64,000 nt of DNA from Eleginops maclovinus (lineage: Eukaryota; Chordata; Actinopteri; Perciformes; Eleginopidae). Below the pieces are notes generated by a model, which worked only from the letters and a program-made list of their open reading frames with translations, searched no databases and had not been told where the DNA came from. Positions within the stretch are counted from its first letter, which is position 1, and every line of letters begins with the position of its first letter. Below are positions 13,021-28,811 of the stretch, one piece after another. The stretch covers positions 12,682,921-12,746,920 of the forward strand of contig NC_086368.1 of the NCBI RefSeq assembly GCF_036324505.1, given 5' to 3'. The position numbers were made by a program, and so were the translations under genes.

Positions 13021-16000
13021 CGCTGACAAGTTAACACTAGTGAAGTTTTTCAAAATTATAAATCTATCTACTTCTGCAAACATACTGTACATGCCTCAAG
13101 GTTCAATAGATCTGTGTCTTTTGTTTAATGAACCTGCTCTAAAGGTTAATGCACTTGTCCTGACATCACCATAAGGAGAAAATCAAGAAGTCTGACCCCC
13201 TCATGGTTCTTCTAAATGTCTTCAGCTGATGCAGACCAGTCAGACAGGGACAAATGTGCAGGCTGACCGCTTGCGGCCTGTGGAAAGAAAAAAAAGGAAG
13301 GACTCTGGGACCTTGTAAAAAAAAAACTGTCGTTAGTGTCACCGTTTGGCTTGTAAGGAAGTAATGTGTTTGCTGGTGTTCTTAAGCTTTTACTCTTGGC
13401 ACTTCTGTGATCACTCTATGCAATGCACTCTACTTATTCCTGTGGATAACAATATGCTTTCACTCTCACTCTTTTTCTAATGCACTGAGTCAAATTATTC
13501 TAGTAAAAGGCATTGCTAATAAGTAAATGTGTGAAATGTGAATGACAACAGTGTCCCCGGCTTCCACTGTCCCTCGGGATAAGCCGTCACAATAGGAGCA
13601 CAACACTAGAGCCCTTATGCAAACAAAGTGTTCTTGAATGAAGGAGGCATTTAAAAATGATCGCTCTCCGCAAACAGAATGCGACCCTCCTCTCTCTGTC
13701 CTGCTATCCCCCGCCTCCCACCACCCTCCTAAACTCCCTCATATTGTCATTCTCACCTTCTTTCTCTCCCAATTCTCTCAATGTGTCCCCGTGCCTGTTA
13801 AACACATTTGGCCCATGCTAAACCTGGAGTGACAAATACTCCCTTCCTCTCGTCATCAAAGGGCTATATCTGTGTCCTTGTTTTCTCAGAGCTTCTGAGG
13901 TGCTGATCAATGGAGGATTGGTAAGGGGAGAAGGTGCTGCGGTGCTAGATATAAGTTGGGAACAGGAATGAGACTGGGGAAAGAGGGGAAGAAAATAAGG
14001 GGGGACCAAGATCGGAGGTGGAGAGTGTAGTGATTAAAATTCATCCCACGGTGCAAACAAAAGGAGGAATGAAAAAGCAGGAGAATGCAGCAGAGAAGAG
14101 AGAGAGAGTGAGTGTTGGGGGGGTAAGAAAGATTTGGGTGAAAAGAAGATTGTAAGCCTCAGCAGATCCCTGAGCAGCCCCCCTCCTCTAAATGACTGCC
14201 TTTGAGTCACAGCACAATTATCCTCTGAGACAACGGAAAACAAGGGGAAAAGAGTGGGGGAGTAAAGAGGAGAAGGAGATAAACAGATGAAGAGCAAGAG
14301 GGAGAGAAGGAGAGACACCATTAATTATTCGGCAGGCTTTTCCTCCCAAGATTTGCTGAGGCAGGCTGAACAAGGGGTCAACAATTGACTCAATTACAAG
14401 ACAAACTGTGGAAGGGCCCTCACCGGCACTCACTGCGGACCCTGCAGCTCTCGGGCAGCCTGTTGATTTTTTTTCTCCCCCTCTTTTCTTTGCTGGTAAA
14501 TGTTTGCCCCTCTTCAGGTGCCCCTGGCAGACGCAGGAACCCCAGCGCTCGGCTAGACTTTAACCTTTTCAGCCGCTGAATGATTCCCCTCTCCAAAAGA
14601 GAGAGGGAGTGAAGAGGCAGAAGAAGGACTAGAAGCTTTCTCTTTGTCAGGCTTTATAGCTGGTAATGAATAAGACACGTCTGATGACCCAAGAGGACAG
14701 GTTCTTTTTTTAATGGCACAGGTGGATTTTTCGCTTTTTATTCTCTAGCAACATGAAAAAACTTTTAGAGACACTAAAGAATTAAACTAAAGGCAAGTTA
14801 TTTCATGCTCGATATTATTACAGCAGCCGCTTAGCATTGGATCTGAGGTATCATGTCATTCAGTAAGTTTATATCATTTTTACACAGAGAGAATAATTTG
14901 TTGTGTTCATGCAGCTGCAGTCAAACCCTGGCTGTAGTTGTCATTAAAAGGATAAAAGTTAGAAGCATAAATAATTCTATAATTCTAATAAACTATGGGT
15001 AATATAGGTTTTTTGGTGTTGAATTATGTAATACTCGACACAAAATGAGTCATTCTGCCATTGTTTTAAGTTGTCATGATATCACTGAAGATAAATTGAT
15101 TGGAGTTGTTATTGTCATGAATAAAATAATCATCAAATTAATATTGTAAAATCAGGAAGAGAGACATTTGAGGAACAATTTGAAGCAGCAGAAGTTGAGA
15201 TTTCATTGAGTTTAATTGTAGCTCTAAAAGCAAACGATCCTACATTTCCCATAATGCAACTCAAATGCCTCTTTCATTTGAACCAGCCTTGTAAATTTCC
15301 ACTTATTTCAAACTCCACACTTGCAGTTTGTAACTCAGGGTTGCAGAAATAAATAATCCATGATAACCCTTGCGTTTTAATCTACATTATAACATTATCA
15401 ATAATACTTAAGGGCCTGATGACATCACATACTTTTGCTTGCCTCCTTAAAGGTTTAACAGATACAACACCTGCGTTTTCAGTTTTCAGAGACACTGTGA
15501 ACAAATTCAAACTTATGGGAGCATTCGCCATTGTTCCTTGTGACCCTGGGTTGATAAGGTCGGACAATACAGTGAGGAATGGGATTTCAACAATAGGTCT
15601 CCAGTCCCTCTCTTCTCAGTCAAAAGGACTGCTGAAGCATAGTGCCGCTCAACACAGCTCGCTCTCTTTCTCTCCCTCTTTTTTCCTGTTTCTCTTTGTC
15701 ACTGTCATTTTCTCTACCTCTCTGTCTTTCTCCCTCTTTCCATCCCTTCTGATTCACCCCATCCCTGCTTTGTAGCACAGAAAGGCAAGCATGAATACCA
15801 CACACAGACTGCGAGTCGCCCGCTGCACAGAAACATTACTGCCGCCAGATTTTTTTCCATCTCAAGTGAATCACTCTACCTCCTTTTTTTCTCTCTACAG
15901 GAAACAATGGTCAAACTATACTCTCCTCGCAATCCTTTTATCTTTAATTTCCCATACGTCGAGTCCCAAAGACATGATTTTATTTAGTTAATGAATTTTT

Positions 16001-18475
16001 GTTTATTGCAAATTATGCATCCATGTGTGTATATAAACACATCTCCAAAGATAATATATTGTGTGTTTTGTTATTGTTGTATTTGGTTTGAAACTTGAAG
16101 GTCAAGATATATTTAATATTTGACTCAAGATTATGAAAAAGCTAATTTAAGTTGAAGAAAACATTTAACAGGAATTACCAAACAACTTAAAGTTTGTCAT
16201 ACAGTCTAAAATAAAGAAAGTTTTGTCTGGAAAAATATGAGCTGGAGAATATTGACACTGAATATCACTGGCTTGTTGATAATGGAGTAGACTCTAAGAG
16301 AGGAACTCATATTGACATGCTGCACATTCTTTGTACTTTTTTTTTTGGGGGGGGGGTTTAATATCTTTCTTATAATTTTTCTTTTTTTGAGGGTTTAAAC
16401 TGAATGATTTTGTAGGAAGAGGCCGTTGTTCAGGACACATAACTTAGACTCTCGGTTTAGATTGTACTGCTTTTTTTCATTTTACTAAATGTGATAGTCC
16501 ACTCCAGAACAAGTACAATAAAATTGCCTTGCTTAGCAGGACTGTTTGAAAATCCTTCAGTAATAGAGCTGGACATAGACAATGTGTGTTTGTGTGTGCA
16601 TTTGAAGGTCTTTAGTGAACCATTCAAGAGCCGCTGACGTAAATCGTGCCCTTCTTATTGTTTTTGTCACATCAGGTCTTCAGGTCATCGAGGCCATCAG
16701 TCTGTCTTCTCAAATCCCTGTATGTGTGTGTCTCTGTTGTTTTACATATATCTGTTTGCACGTACATCTCTTTCAGTATTTGTGAGTTAGTTTACGTCTA
16801 ATCAAGTGAGCGTTGTGTCCAGTATGCATTTATACACTTGAGTCTGTGCACAAAGATAGTGAGCTCTCATGTGTGTGTCTGTGTTTGTGTGCTCCCTGCG
16901 CATCACTGAGCACTGCTCGGAGATACAGACTGGAATTTAGGGCTGAGACTCGGTGAAAGGGAGCCCCTTCCTCATGCATAAGATAGGATCAGTGTTTACA
17001 TGCACAAGTAGCAGAAAGCTTGTGTGGTTGCTAAACATCTTCCACACTCTTCTGATTTAAATGGCAGCATCTGACAGACATTTAAACATCTTTAGGGTCA
17101 TTCTTTGACCAAATGTTAATGGAAACCAGTTACACTGATTGTGTGTGGACTGATGCCTTGACAACTGGCTAGACTTTGTGAAATTGACCAACCATTAAGC
17201 CTTTTAAAATGTGTTGTGTATGTGCTCTGATCTGTTCCTTCTCCTGCGTCCGACATCACTGGCTTCATGGCTGACACATGCACGCTGACAGCATCCTGCA
17301 AAAAAAGAGGAAATACTGGTGTGGTTGCTCTTATTCTTAAACTTCACTTGCAATATGTGAAATGTACCCTTTTGCATTCTCACTGTAAACAAACCGTTTT
17401 GTTTACATTCAACATTTATCACTAGAAAACGTTGGACATATCATTTAGGCACTAGAAAACATTATAAAATACTTTTACTTTCCTAGTTAAAGTGGGGTCT
17501 GATTCTTCTATTTCTTCTCTATTATTGGTTCATTGCTACATTAAACATACCACATCACATGTGTGCACATGCTAGTAGTGTGTGAGTCTCAATCCTAAAC
17601 CTTCCTAAGCCAATCAGATCCTGATTAAAATTATTCAATATTTTTACTGATGATATTTGCATGCTAAGACTAGCAAATTGCACAAACGCTCTAGTTCCCT
17701 CATTCAGCCCCTCACACAGTCAGATCATGTTCTACACCCTTTTTCATTTTCGTGAATGTCTGATGATACACAAACATGTGGCGGAAGACTTCTGCAACAA
17801 GTGGCCGCTCAAAAGAATACAAAGAAAAGTTGGAGTGACAGCTCTGAGGCCTGTCTAAAATCTTGTTGTGTAACGTGTGGTGCCACCACTTGAACAAGAT
17901 ACAGTGTTGACCAAACTGATGAGGCATTCTTCATGTGTGGGGTCTCCCACAGCTACATATTTTAAAAACTTGCCAAAATGTGTTCCCAACTTAAGGAATT
18001 ATTACATCATCAATTCCAATGAGATGCAGTTCAGATAGTTAAACATGTTCTTATGTGGTTTTCATTTGAAGTCTGTGCAACTGTTTAAATCACTTTGTGT
18101 TTTTTGTGGTGTGCGTGTGTTTGTGTGTGTGTAAACTCCTCTCCCCCAACCAACTTACAGCCAGCCGATTAGCTGATTTGTTGCCTTTTAGTTATGTTAA
18201 TGCTACTTAATTACAGCCCTGGTGGGAACTCAAGACGCTCACACTAGCTCTCACGCACACACACTCACAATCACCTTGCTTATGAGCATTTGCAATTTGA
18301 CCAAAAGAGATCTACAGTTGTAGGATCTTCTTTCTATAGTATGCATCTTTTTTTTTCTCACTTTTATAATCAGCCCTGCAGATAACATGGCTGCTGCTCG
18401 GTGCAACCTTCAGTAGCTTGGCGTCAGTGTGTCCTGGGATCTCAAAGATGTAACTCCCTATGTGTATGTGCATGG

Positions 18476-18513
<38 letters not shown>

Positions 18514-21500
18514 AGTCCGTGTTTGTTTAGTTTGTAGACTGGACAGCCATGACTATTTCTTCCTGACAGCATATGATCCTGAACCCGGCCAAGCTTTCAT
18601 TCGTCCAGGGAATGTGTGTGTGCATTTGTCTTTGTGTGGGGGTGCTTTTGGCTGCGTGTGACTCCCTGAGTCACATGCTAAGCCCTAAACACCAGCTCAG
18701 GGATCCCAGCCAATTAAAAGCTAACACGGGCCCGGATGCCTTGCCCCTACCAACATCTGGGTATTAAACTAAACGCCTGCGATATATTAGTTATGAAGTC
18801 AGCAGCTCTGAGGAGGACCACACAGGAGAAGTGCACATTTTGCTGTATGTCTCTGTGTATGTGATCCAAATAGCTGCTCTCTAATTTGTTCAGTGAAAAT
18901 TGATGAGGTTTGTTTAGGTGAATGGCAAGCAGAATGAAAAAGAAGATTTTTTTTCCATCCCTACTGTTTTTCATCAACAGATCGCAGCAGTCATCAGTTT
19001 CCAGATGATTTATGGTTTACTGCAGATTCCCAGTGGGCATACAAGGCAGATGAGTTGTGGACTGAGACAAATTTGAGCACAGGAGGAAAGCATGTGTTGT
19101 TTTGCAAATGTTTTTTTCAAAATTCTTGCAAAAACACAGAAAGGCAGGCAACGAAAAGAGCCAATAATGTAAAACTGTAGAAAGGTTTCTTCCTTTCTTT
19201 CTTTCTTTTAAAAAGGTACAAAGAGTTAGAGGAAGAGACAATTGGGGGCAAATAGTTTGAAGAAGGAGGGGGTAAAAAGGAGAAGAGGCAGGTTGTGGGA
19301 AAGCATGAAAGTGATGATATAACACGGTGTAATACAGTGACCCTTATGAAGGGTGCACACACAAACACACAGATGTGCATGTTTAGTTATACAACTGAGA
19401 CCTGATGAAGACATGTCTCTACATGTTCTCAGCTGCTGGGACTCATTTAAATACAGTTTATATTCTGAGGGGGGAGATACTGGTGAATTGTTTATGATGT
19501 TTATAATGAGCAGTTTAAGAGACATACCAGGGTCTCTAAAAGACTTTCAGCTCAAATTTCCACCACGGCCTATGGTGTCCACACATATTTTCTTTATAGC
19601 ATACATCTGCTCTTACAGTACGGTGACAGGTCAGGCTTCGGTTTGTGACGACTCAATGTTTGCATGCTGTCCCAAATGTCAGCGAGGGGCCACTTCTGAA
19701 ACATGATGTCGGCATACAGACGGGCTTATGAGAGGTCAAAGTTGCCAACATTGTCTTGTGTATTTAGTCCTTAGATAAATACATTTCTCCTGGATAATTA
19801 GGAAACTCTCAGAATTGTCAGCTTGTGTCACTAGTTTGACATCATTTTTTAATATTCTAAAATAATTGGGGAAGTTGAAATGTTACACTCGTGTAATAAA
19901 AATTGTGACACATCTCAAATTAATTTTTTTATAATGTAATTAATATATTTAACCCAGGTACTGAAGCCTAATTTTTGTATAAACACATACAGAAGGAAAT
20001 GCTCATATAACGCAATCATTGATACTGTGAGGATGAGCAATAGGAAGAGCAGGTTTTTATCTCTCATTCTGTAGAAGTGTGTTCTCCTGTGTAGTCTCAA
20101 CTTCGGCCTCTCTTGAAGCCACCTGCACAAACATTTTTTTTCCGGTATTGAACCTGCCTTCAAGTCTACTCATGACACAGCTTTGCCACTATCTAAAAAA
20201 AAACCATTCAAGTAATTCCACATGTCCTTTTCTTGATGAATCCTGTCCAGAGGATGTTTCCTGTTGTGTTGTCTGTGTCTTGCTTCCCTCCTGTGAGAGG
20301 CTCTCAGAGCTGTGGTCACTGTGTGAGTCTGGTGGCCCGCAGGCCTCGTCTGTCGCTGTTCGGAGGGTCTTCGCAGCGGTTTCTCCCACACACCGAATGC
20401 AAACACACACATAAACACAGCCTCACGTAGTGCACTCCCTGTCTATGTTTCTCGCTCTGCCTTCCTTTGTCCGTCTTGCTCTGAGCCACACACATGCGTT
20501 TGGGTATCCGCCCCCACACACTCTCCCACCGCCATGCCCTGGAGCCCCCTCTGTCTCCCTTTCCTCTGTCTCCTTTTCCTCACAAGTTTTCCACCTCTTC
20601 GCTCTCCTCCCTCACTTCCAGCTGTGCTATACAGCAAACGAATATAAGTAGCAGCAGGCCGGCTATAAATATCGCCTGCCCACCCAGGACTGTTAGGATT
20701 ATTATTTTTCTTATAATCACTGCGGTCTTTCTATAAACCGAACAGATTATTATCTGATGTTTGTCTGTTTCAATGTGTTACAGCCCACTCCACTGATATT
20801 TAGCAGAGGACGTTTTCCTTCTGCTGGTGTCAGGGAGATTATTGGCAGTTTAAGTACAAATCAAGGGCTTGTAAATCTTCTCCAGTCACAGCAACAGTAA
20901 AGCCTCAGCATGGATAAGTGGACAAAAACCAGGAGGAAATATGACGTAGAGATACAGAAAGGATGGGAAGAAAAGAGCAGTCGGGTGACGGTCTTGAGTG
21001 CTGGTGAAGGTGAAGATGAGTGCTTAGCAGGATTTACAATGACAAAGTTCTGCTCTTTTTTTCTTGAAAATGGGGGCTGGGCTTGTAGTTGTTTATAGAT
21101 GGAGCATTTTTTACGCGCTGCCTCGGTCTACAGCTGGGAGCCAGCTGTGTGAATCAACCTCTTCTCATCTGCTTTATCCATCCATCCATTCTCTCCTTTT
21201 TTCATCCCCCTCTTCCCTCCGCTTCTCCTCCATAAAAGGAGTTCAAAGAAATAGTTGTGGTTGGAGTAAAACCTACCTGATACACAGCCATGCAGAAGTA
21301 GTACGAGCAGAGAAATAAAAGGGGTAAGACAAGACAATAGTTCGATGTTACTTTGTAGACTGAAAGGGGAGGAAGGTGAGTGGGGGGAGGAAAGAAGCTG
21401 GAGGTAAAGAGAGGAGGGAGGAGAGAAGGGGAGCAGGGTACAGGAAACCACAGGTATGTGCAGGATAGCGGGTGGGTGGCCTGGACAGAGAAAAAGTAGG

Positions 21501-24500
21501 ATTGTGGAGGAGTGAAGGAACAGCGAGTTATGGGGGAGACTAAAGAGGAAGGAAACACTCACACATGTGTTGGTAGCCAGTCTGTCCTCTTGATAGTGTT
21601 GTTAGTCGAAATCCCTGAACTGACAAATGTTAAACATCTAACTCATCTGAGAAAGCAAAGCTGCTCAGCAGCCAGTACAAAACGCTGCTTGTGCAGGCAA
21701 ATGAAAACAAGGAGAGGTGAACCGCTCATAATCTTAAAACAAACACTATCGAGTCACAGACTGATCAGGCCGACAGTTACTGGTAAAACAGTAATCATGA
21801 CTCTGCAGCAAAGGCAGTGTGTTGCTCTACAAGGCAGCTTGAGTAAATGACGGTACTTTCTGCACTAAAATGTATTCTGTCGGTGTATTTAGCAAACACT
21901 TCACCCTCTTTGCTCTTCTCTACGCCCTTAACCGTTCCACAGTTTGACAAAAAACGTCTTTTTCTTCTGATACTGCTGCTCCTGGCCTAACTTTTTATCG
22001 TTTTTAAATCAGAACATGCCGCTCAGTTTGCAAAGAAGTTCACCAAATAGTAATCAGATGGAGTTTTCCACTCTGTCTGCTCTCCTCTTTTCTGCTATCC
22101 TCAGTTTGTAGTTATGCAGATCTGCGGCTCTGAATCCCTTTAGTGGCCCGCTGTCTGTCATCAGTCACTCCGGCTGTGTAGCAACAAGGGATCAACGTTT
22201 CATTCTGACATTTCGACAAGGTGAGAACCCCAGCAGTGAGACATCAGCACCGCAGCTTCCTCAGCCAGCAGTTTACAGTACAGGAATAGGCGAAGTGCGA
22301 ATCAGGAGGCTTGAAACCTGGGTTATGGTGTTGACTGTATTAAAACACAGTGTGAGTGTAGTAAACATTAGTTTAGGGCTTCAGGGATTCTTCCTTCTAA
22401 AAGAGAATCAACTAGCAAATTATCAAAACATATCCTATTATAAGTATGTATACAGATTTTAATTTAATTTTGCTTAAAAAACATTCAATTCAATTCAATT
22501 AAGAAATTCTATAAACGTAGTGCTACAGCTGTTCAATACTTGCTTGCTTTTCTACACAGCTTCCTGTAACAGACCACACTTAATTAGAGTTTATATTGAA
22601 AAAAAGACTTTTGATCTAATTTATTGAGATGCAGAAACACAGACTACGACTCATTTCCAATCTACTCCTTGGTGTTTCCTATAGAGACAAGTAGTTAAGG
22701 TCTGACATCAAGATTTATTTATCTTAAGTCAAATTGCTGTGCAGTTGCAAAAGAAAGTGGCCAGAGTGAACATATGAAAAGTCAGAGATAAATATAGATA
22801 TTACAATCAAAACATTATCATCATAGCACTGATCATGAAAATGATGATGAATTATTGCCAGGCCCAGCCAATACCTGCTCTACTACTACTTCTTAACCTG
22901 CTCACATGAGGATAATGCCTCGGTCCGGTGTCTTTTGAAGTGTTCTGGTTAGAGAGTAATTAAAGCTGTTAAAGGAAACTCATAGTGGCTGTTTAAGCAG
23001 ATATGACATTAATCTTCCCTGCAGCAGGTCAGTGAATGGGGCTTATTGTACATTACAGTGATGTCTCCGGCCCTGTGGCCTTTTGCTGGTCACACCATTA
23101 GCCCCCATCACATTATAGCAGCTGTGAGGAATTTACAGAGTCTGGGTAAAAGGGGTTAAAACACAAGGGAGGGAGGGTGGGTGGGGGAGAAAAGCAGTGA
23201 AGGAGGAGAGTCTGTGTTGGGTGGGGTGGTGGGGGTTACAAAAACAAAGCCAGAATTTAAAAACAAAGTTTACCAGCAAAGGAAAACAACAGGGCCCGAA
23301 AAAGTTGGTGGGTGAGGAAAGAGAGAAAAAAATGAAAAAGAAAATGAGTTAGAATCTGGACTGTGGTTGGCTGAGGTCCCAAGCCCCACCTTCATCTCCC
23401 CCCTCCCTCCCCTCGCTCAGTCTCCAGCCCTAACACAACAGAATCCCCCACAAGCCCAGCCACATCAGGAACGGCTGGCTACATTATAGCTGCCATTATC
23501 GTCTCTCAAGTCATAACAGCCAGAGAACACCCACCTCGACTGCTGCTTCACCAGGAGGGGGAGGGGCAAGGGAGAGGTCGCAAGAGCAGGAATGAGCTGG
23601 GAGAGAGGGAATGAGGGAGAGGGTGGAGGCAGTGGGGGAGAAGAAGGAGAGCGAGAGCAGGAGATAGCCAGAGATAGAGATACAGAGCAATGGAAAAGGC
23701 AAAATGAGAGGAGGGAATGAGGGAGAGGGTGGGGGACAAAATAGTTTCAGACGGGTGTTTACACTGCAGGACATGCTCCAAAGATGTGTGCCGGTTTGAT
23801 TTAGGCTGTTTTGTGTTGTCTAAGTAAGAGATTATCCAGCAAACACACGCCGTATACTCACATTCCATCTGAGTGTGGAAGAGAAATGAGGTTAAGAGGA
23901 GAGGGGCTGTCATTAAATGCCTCTTTCTACATTGGCTGGGGAGGGAGCGGGGGGCATGTGTGAGCCCCAGTTTAGTGTTACACTCAGGAGAAAAGAAGTG
24001 CAGAAGCAGAGTTGGATCAGTCCTTTTGTCTGACACAACCAGTGACCTGTGGAAATATCTGTCCTCCCTAGAGACTTACTCAGAGGAAGGAGGAATGATG
24101 CTTAATGAGAATGTCACAAATGGCCAAACCGTGGAGGACTAAACAATGTGTGTCATTGTTTACCACACATACAAACTCACCTGAGAGCTGAGGTTGGTGG
24201 GACAGATGCGTACCATTAAGAAAAAAGTCACCTATGTACTCCAAGCCCTGCCATCTACTATACTTATACAGATTACGATGGTGTTTTACTAAGTTATTGT
24301 TTGGATAAAATTACACTCTACACGTCATCAGAAGGAAAAGTAAATAAACGCACTCCCCAGGCCATGTGTCTGCCCATTTTGAAAAATGATATGTAACCTT
24401 GTTTGGTTTTCTTAGGCAAGACTTAACTTTTAAATCCTTAAATAACAGATTCTTGGTTTTAATGTTGAAAAAGCAATACACACATCTTCATTAAATCAAC

Positions 24501-24586
24501 ACAATCAGATGTTTTGCTGCAACAGCTTTAATTTTTTCTGGAATGACCATTGGATTTTTGTGGGCTATGTTAACTTTTATTTATTA
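13021..24586. other. Non-coding stretch, no gene recognised
   Basis: Unique DNA with purine-rich patches (13,900-14,330; 21,360-21,560; 23,140-23,340; 23,560-23,740), one (TG)n and no repeat family I can name. The longest frames (144-162 codons) are pyrimidine-driven Ser/Pro/Leu artefacts. The block 22,890-23,125 looks like possible conserved regulatory DNA. Confidence 0.45.
18486..18513. repeat. (TG)n microsatellite
   Basis: About 14 TG units inside a wider TG-rich stretch. Confidence 0.9.
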
Positions 24587-26235
24587 ATAATAACTTAAAC
24601 TTATATAGCGCCTTTCATGATACCCAAGGTCGCTTTACAAATAGGGAGGGGAAAAGGGGAGACGGGGTTAGGGATCAAAGGACTTAGTGCAGAGAAATGT
24701 TTTGAGGTGCTTTTTGGGCCACAGGGACAGGGATTGGGCAGAGCGGACGTGGAGTGGTAGACTGTTCCAGAGTGTGGGAGCATTGGCAGAGAAGGCCTTG
24801 TCCCCAAAAGTTCGCAATCTGGTGCGGGGAGTGGCCAGCAGGTCCTTGTCAGAGGACCGCAGGGAACGTGACTGAATGTAAGGGTGGAGGAGATCTGTGA
24901 GGTGTTGTGGTGAGAGTCCATAGAGAGATTTGTAGGTGAGCAGGAGGATCTTGTAGGTGATGCGTGACTTGACTGGCAACCAGTGGAGCTGTTGGAGGAT
25001 GGGAGTGATATGCTGCCAGGGCTTTGTGTGGGTTAGAACCCTGGCAGCTGAGTTTTGGACGTACTGGAGTCTGCTAAGGGCCTTGGTGGGCAGTCCAGAC
25101 AGGACACCATTGCAGTGGTCCAGACGGGAGGTGATGAAGGCATAGATGAGTGTCTCTGTGACTGAATGCGTGAGTGAAGGCCGGAGTCGTGAGATGTTTC
25201 TGAGGTGGTAGAAGGCAGACTTGGTGATATTGTTGATGTGGGACTGGAAGGAGAGAGTGGAGTCCAGGATGACGCCCAGGTTGCGCACCTCAGGAGATGG
25301 GGAAATGGAGCAGCCATCCACAACCAGGGCCAGGTCACCAACTTTCCTGAGCATTGGTGCAGGGGCCACCACCATGAACTCTGTCTTATTGCTGTTTAGT
25401 TTGAGTAGGTTTGTGGTTATCCATGATTTGAGTTCCTGCGGGCAGTTGACAAGTTGTGAGGGTGGGAGCTGGGAGGAGGGGTTTGTGCTGATATAGAGTT
25501 GGGTATCATCGGCGTAGCAGTGGAAGTTGAGTCCATGTTTACGCATGTAAATAGTGAAAAGCAGAGGACCTAGCACAGAGCCCTGGGGCACGCCATGGTT
25601 GACGGGTGCTGTATGAGAGTTGGAGCCATTTAGGGTGATGAATTGTTTCCGGTCTGTGAGGTAGGACCGGAACCAGGACAGTGCTGAACCACTGAGCCCG
25701 ATGAGCTCAGAGAGGCAGTGGAGAAGGATGGTATGGGAGAGAGTATCAAAAGCTGCAGAAAGGTCAAGGAGGATGAGGATGGAGATGAGGCCATTGTCGG
25801 CAACAAGCAGAATGTCATTAGTGATTTTGATGAGGGCGGTCTCAGTGCTATGGTGGGTTCTAAAACCAGATTGGAGGGGTTCGAAGAGTTCATGGTGGGA
25901 CAGGTGATGTTGAAGCTGTGCAGCCACTGCTCTTTCCAAGATTTTGCTGAGGAAAGGGAGGTTGGAGATTGGACGGTAGTTGTTGGGGTCGTCTGGATCA
26001 GAGCCTGGCTTTTTGTAAATGGGGATGACTGCTGCCATTTTAAAGCTTGATGGTACCACACCAGAGGCAAGAGAAGCATTTATGATGTTTTCCACTGGAT
26101 GGCAGAGGATGGGAAGACAGGCCTTTACCAGGGTGGTGGGCATTGGGTCAAAACTGCTGGTTGAAGACTTGGCTGAGGTGACCAGTATTAGTTTTACTCA
26201 AAGCATCTTTTCTACTTGCACTGTTCCAATGTCTT
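24587..26235 (-). mobile_element. 5'-truncated L2-clade (Maui-like) LINE with reverse transcriptase
   Basis: The minus strand carries a 491-codon open frame (26143-24668) with non-LTR reverse transcriptase blocks in order: [17 protein letters not shown], a QSGFR-type block, [36 protein letters not shown] (catalytic YADD intact) and the C-terminal ARVLT...HWLPV region. Homology continues a little upstream of the first Met (KSSTSSFDP) to a stop near 26198. The end toward 24587 has the L2-type tail (AAGCGCC/TATATAAG followed by TTATTATTAATAA). The endonuclease domain is absent, and a few residues are missing between FTIYM and RKHG where the family usually has an LPLG-type loop. Dead copy. Confidence 0.88.
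24668..26143 (-). pseudogene. LINE reverse transcriptase fragment (L2 clade)
   Basis: Open frame of 491 codons inside the L2-like element. It holds the palm and thumb blocks of a non-LTR reverse transcriptase but no endonuclease, and has a short in-frame deletion before the YADD block. It cannot encode a working transposition protein alone. The frame is otherwise unbroken, which suggests a fairly recent insertion. Confidence 0.85.
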
Positions 26236-27985
<1,750 letters not shown>

Positions 27986-28162
27986 ACAGCAAATACACTT
28001 GTTTCCCAAACTCCCTGTTCTTACACACCAGCCACTGTGCTTAGTACAGTATAAACTGCTCCGGTATATTCAGTCACACTCACTCTTTCACACACACATT
28101 CTCTGCAGACTTGGTGGCCACTGGATTATTATGCTACCCCCTGGCGAGACTGACAGGTGTGT

Positions 28163-28280
<118 letters not shown>

Positions 28281-28299
28281 CTGGCAGTCTGGCGACCCC

Positions 28300-28510
28300 C
28301 TTCTTGGTATTTATGAGTTCTGGACAGCTGAGGTGCTGGGCAAGATCTCTATTTAGCGCTTCCGGCTAATTATCATACACCCATCCGAAGCAGGCGCTGA
28401 ATATATGCAATTAGCCCCGGACCACCCCCATCATTTAACCAGTCGCTAACTTTGCGTATCAAATCCCCCTGGTGGCTTGTGGGCTTAAATAGGTCCCTAC
28501 TGCCCTTTTA
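28300..28510 (+). promoter_or_regulatory. Candidate gli1 upstream regulatory block with GLI-like site
   Basis: A GC-balanced block of about 200 bases with little simple repeat stands out between a (GT)n tract and AT-rich DNA. It contains GGCTAATTATCAT (homeodomain-type TAATTA), GGACCACCCCC at about 28418-28428 (8 of 9 match to the GLI consensus GACCACCCA) and a TATA-like TTAAATAG near 28484. It lies 2.3 kb upstream of the first gli1 coding exon, where a non-coding exon 1 or promoter could be. Function is inferred. Confidence 0.35.
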
Positions 28511-28811
28511 ACACTTGTGCTACTACATAACAGGCCTGGCAACCTGTCACACTCAAACCACAGAGCTTTCATCTGCAGGGAACAGAAGCTTTCTCAGTTT
28601 AGGTTTGAACACTTGTCACATGAACAGCAGCAATGGGATATTTTGGTGCTACATACATGGCAACGACTAAAATACAAAGTAAAAGAGCATTGTGTCAGAT
28701 TATGATTTCTTTTTTAATTTAAAACGTTAATGGATCATGGAAATAAATGATAAATTAAAGATAAAAAGGTACACAACACAACACAAACATGTTAAGAATT
28801 GGGAAAAAGAT

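Noticed and set aside
13612..13632. TTATGCAAACAAAG as a POU/SOX composite site
   Set aside because: Octamer and SOX words overlap rather than lie in the known composite order; too short to support.
23511..24036. Minus-strand frames up to 162 codons
   Set aside because: Ser/Pro/Leu-rich translation of a purine-rich tract; a composition artefact.
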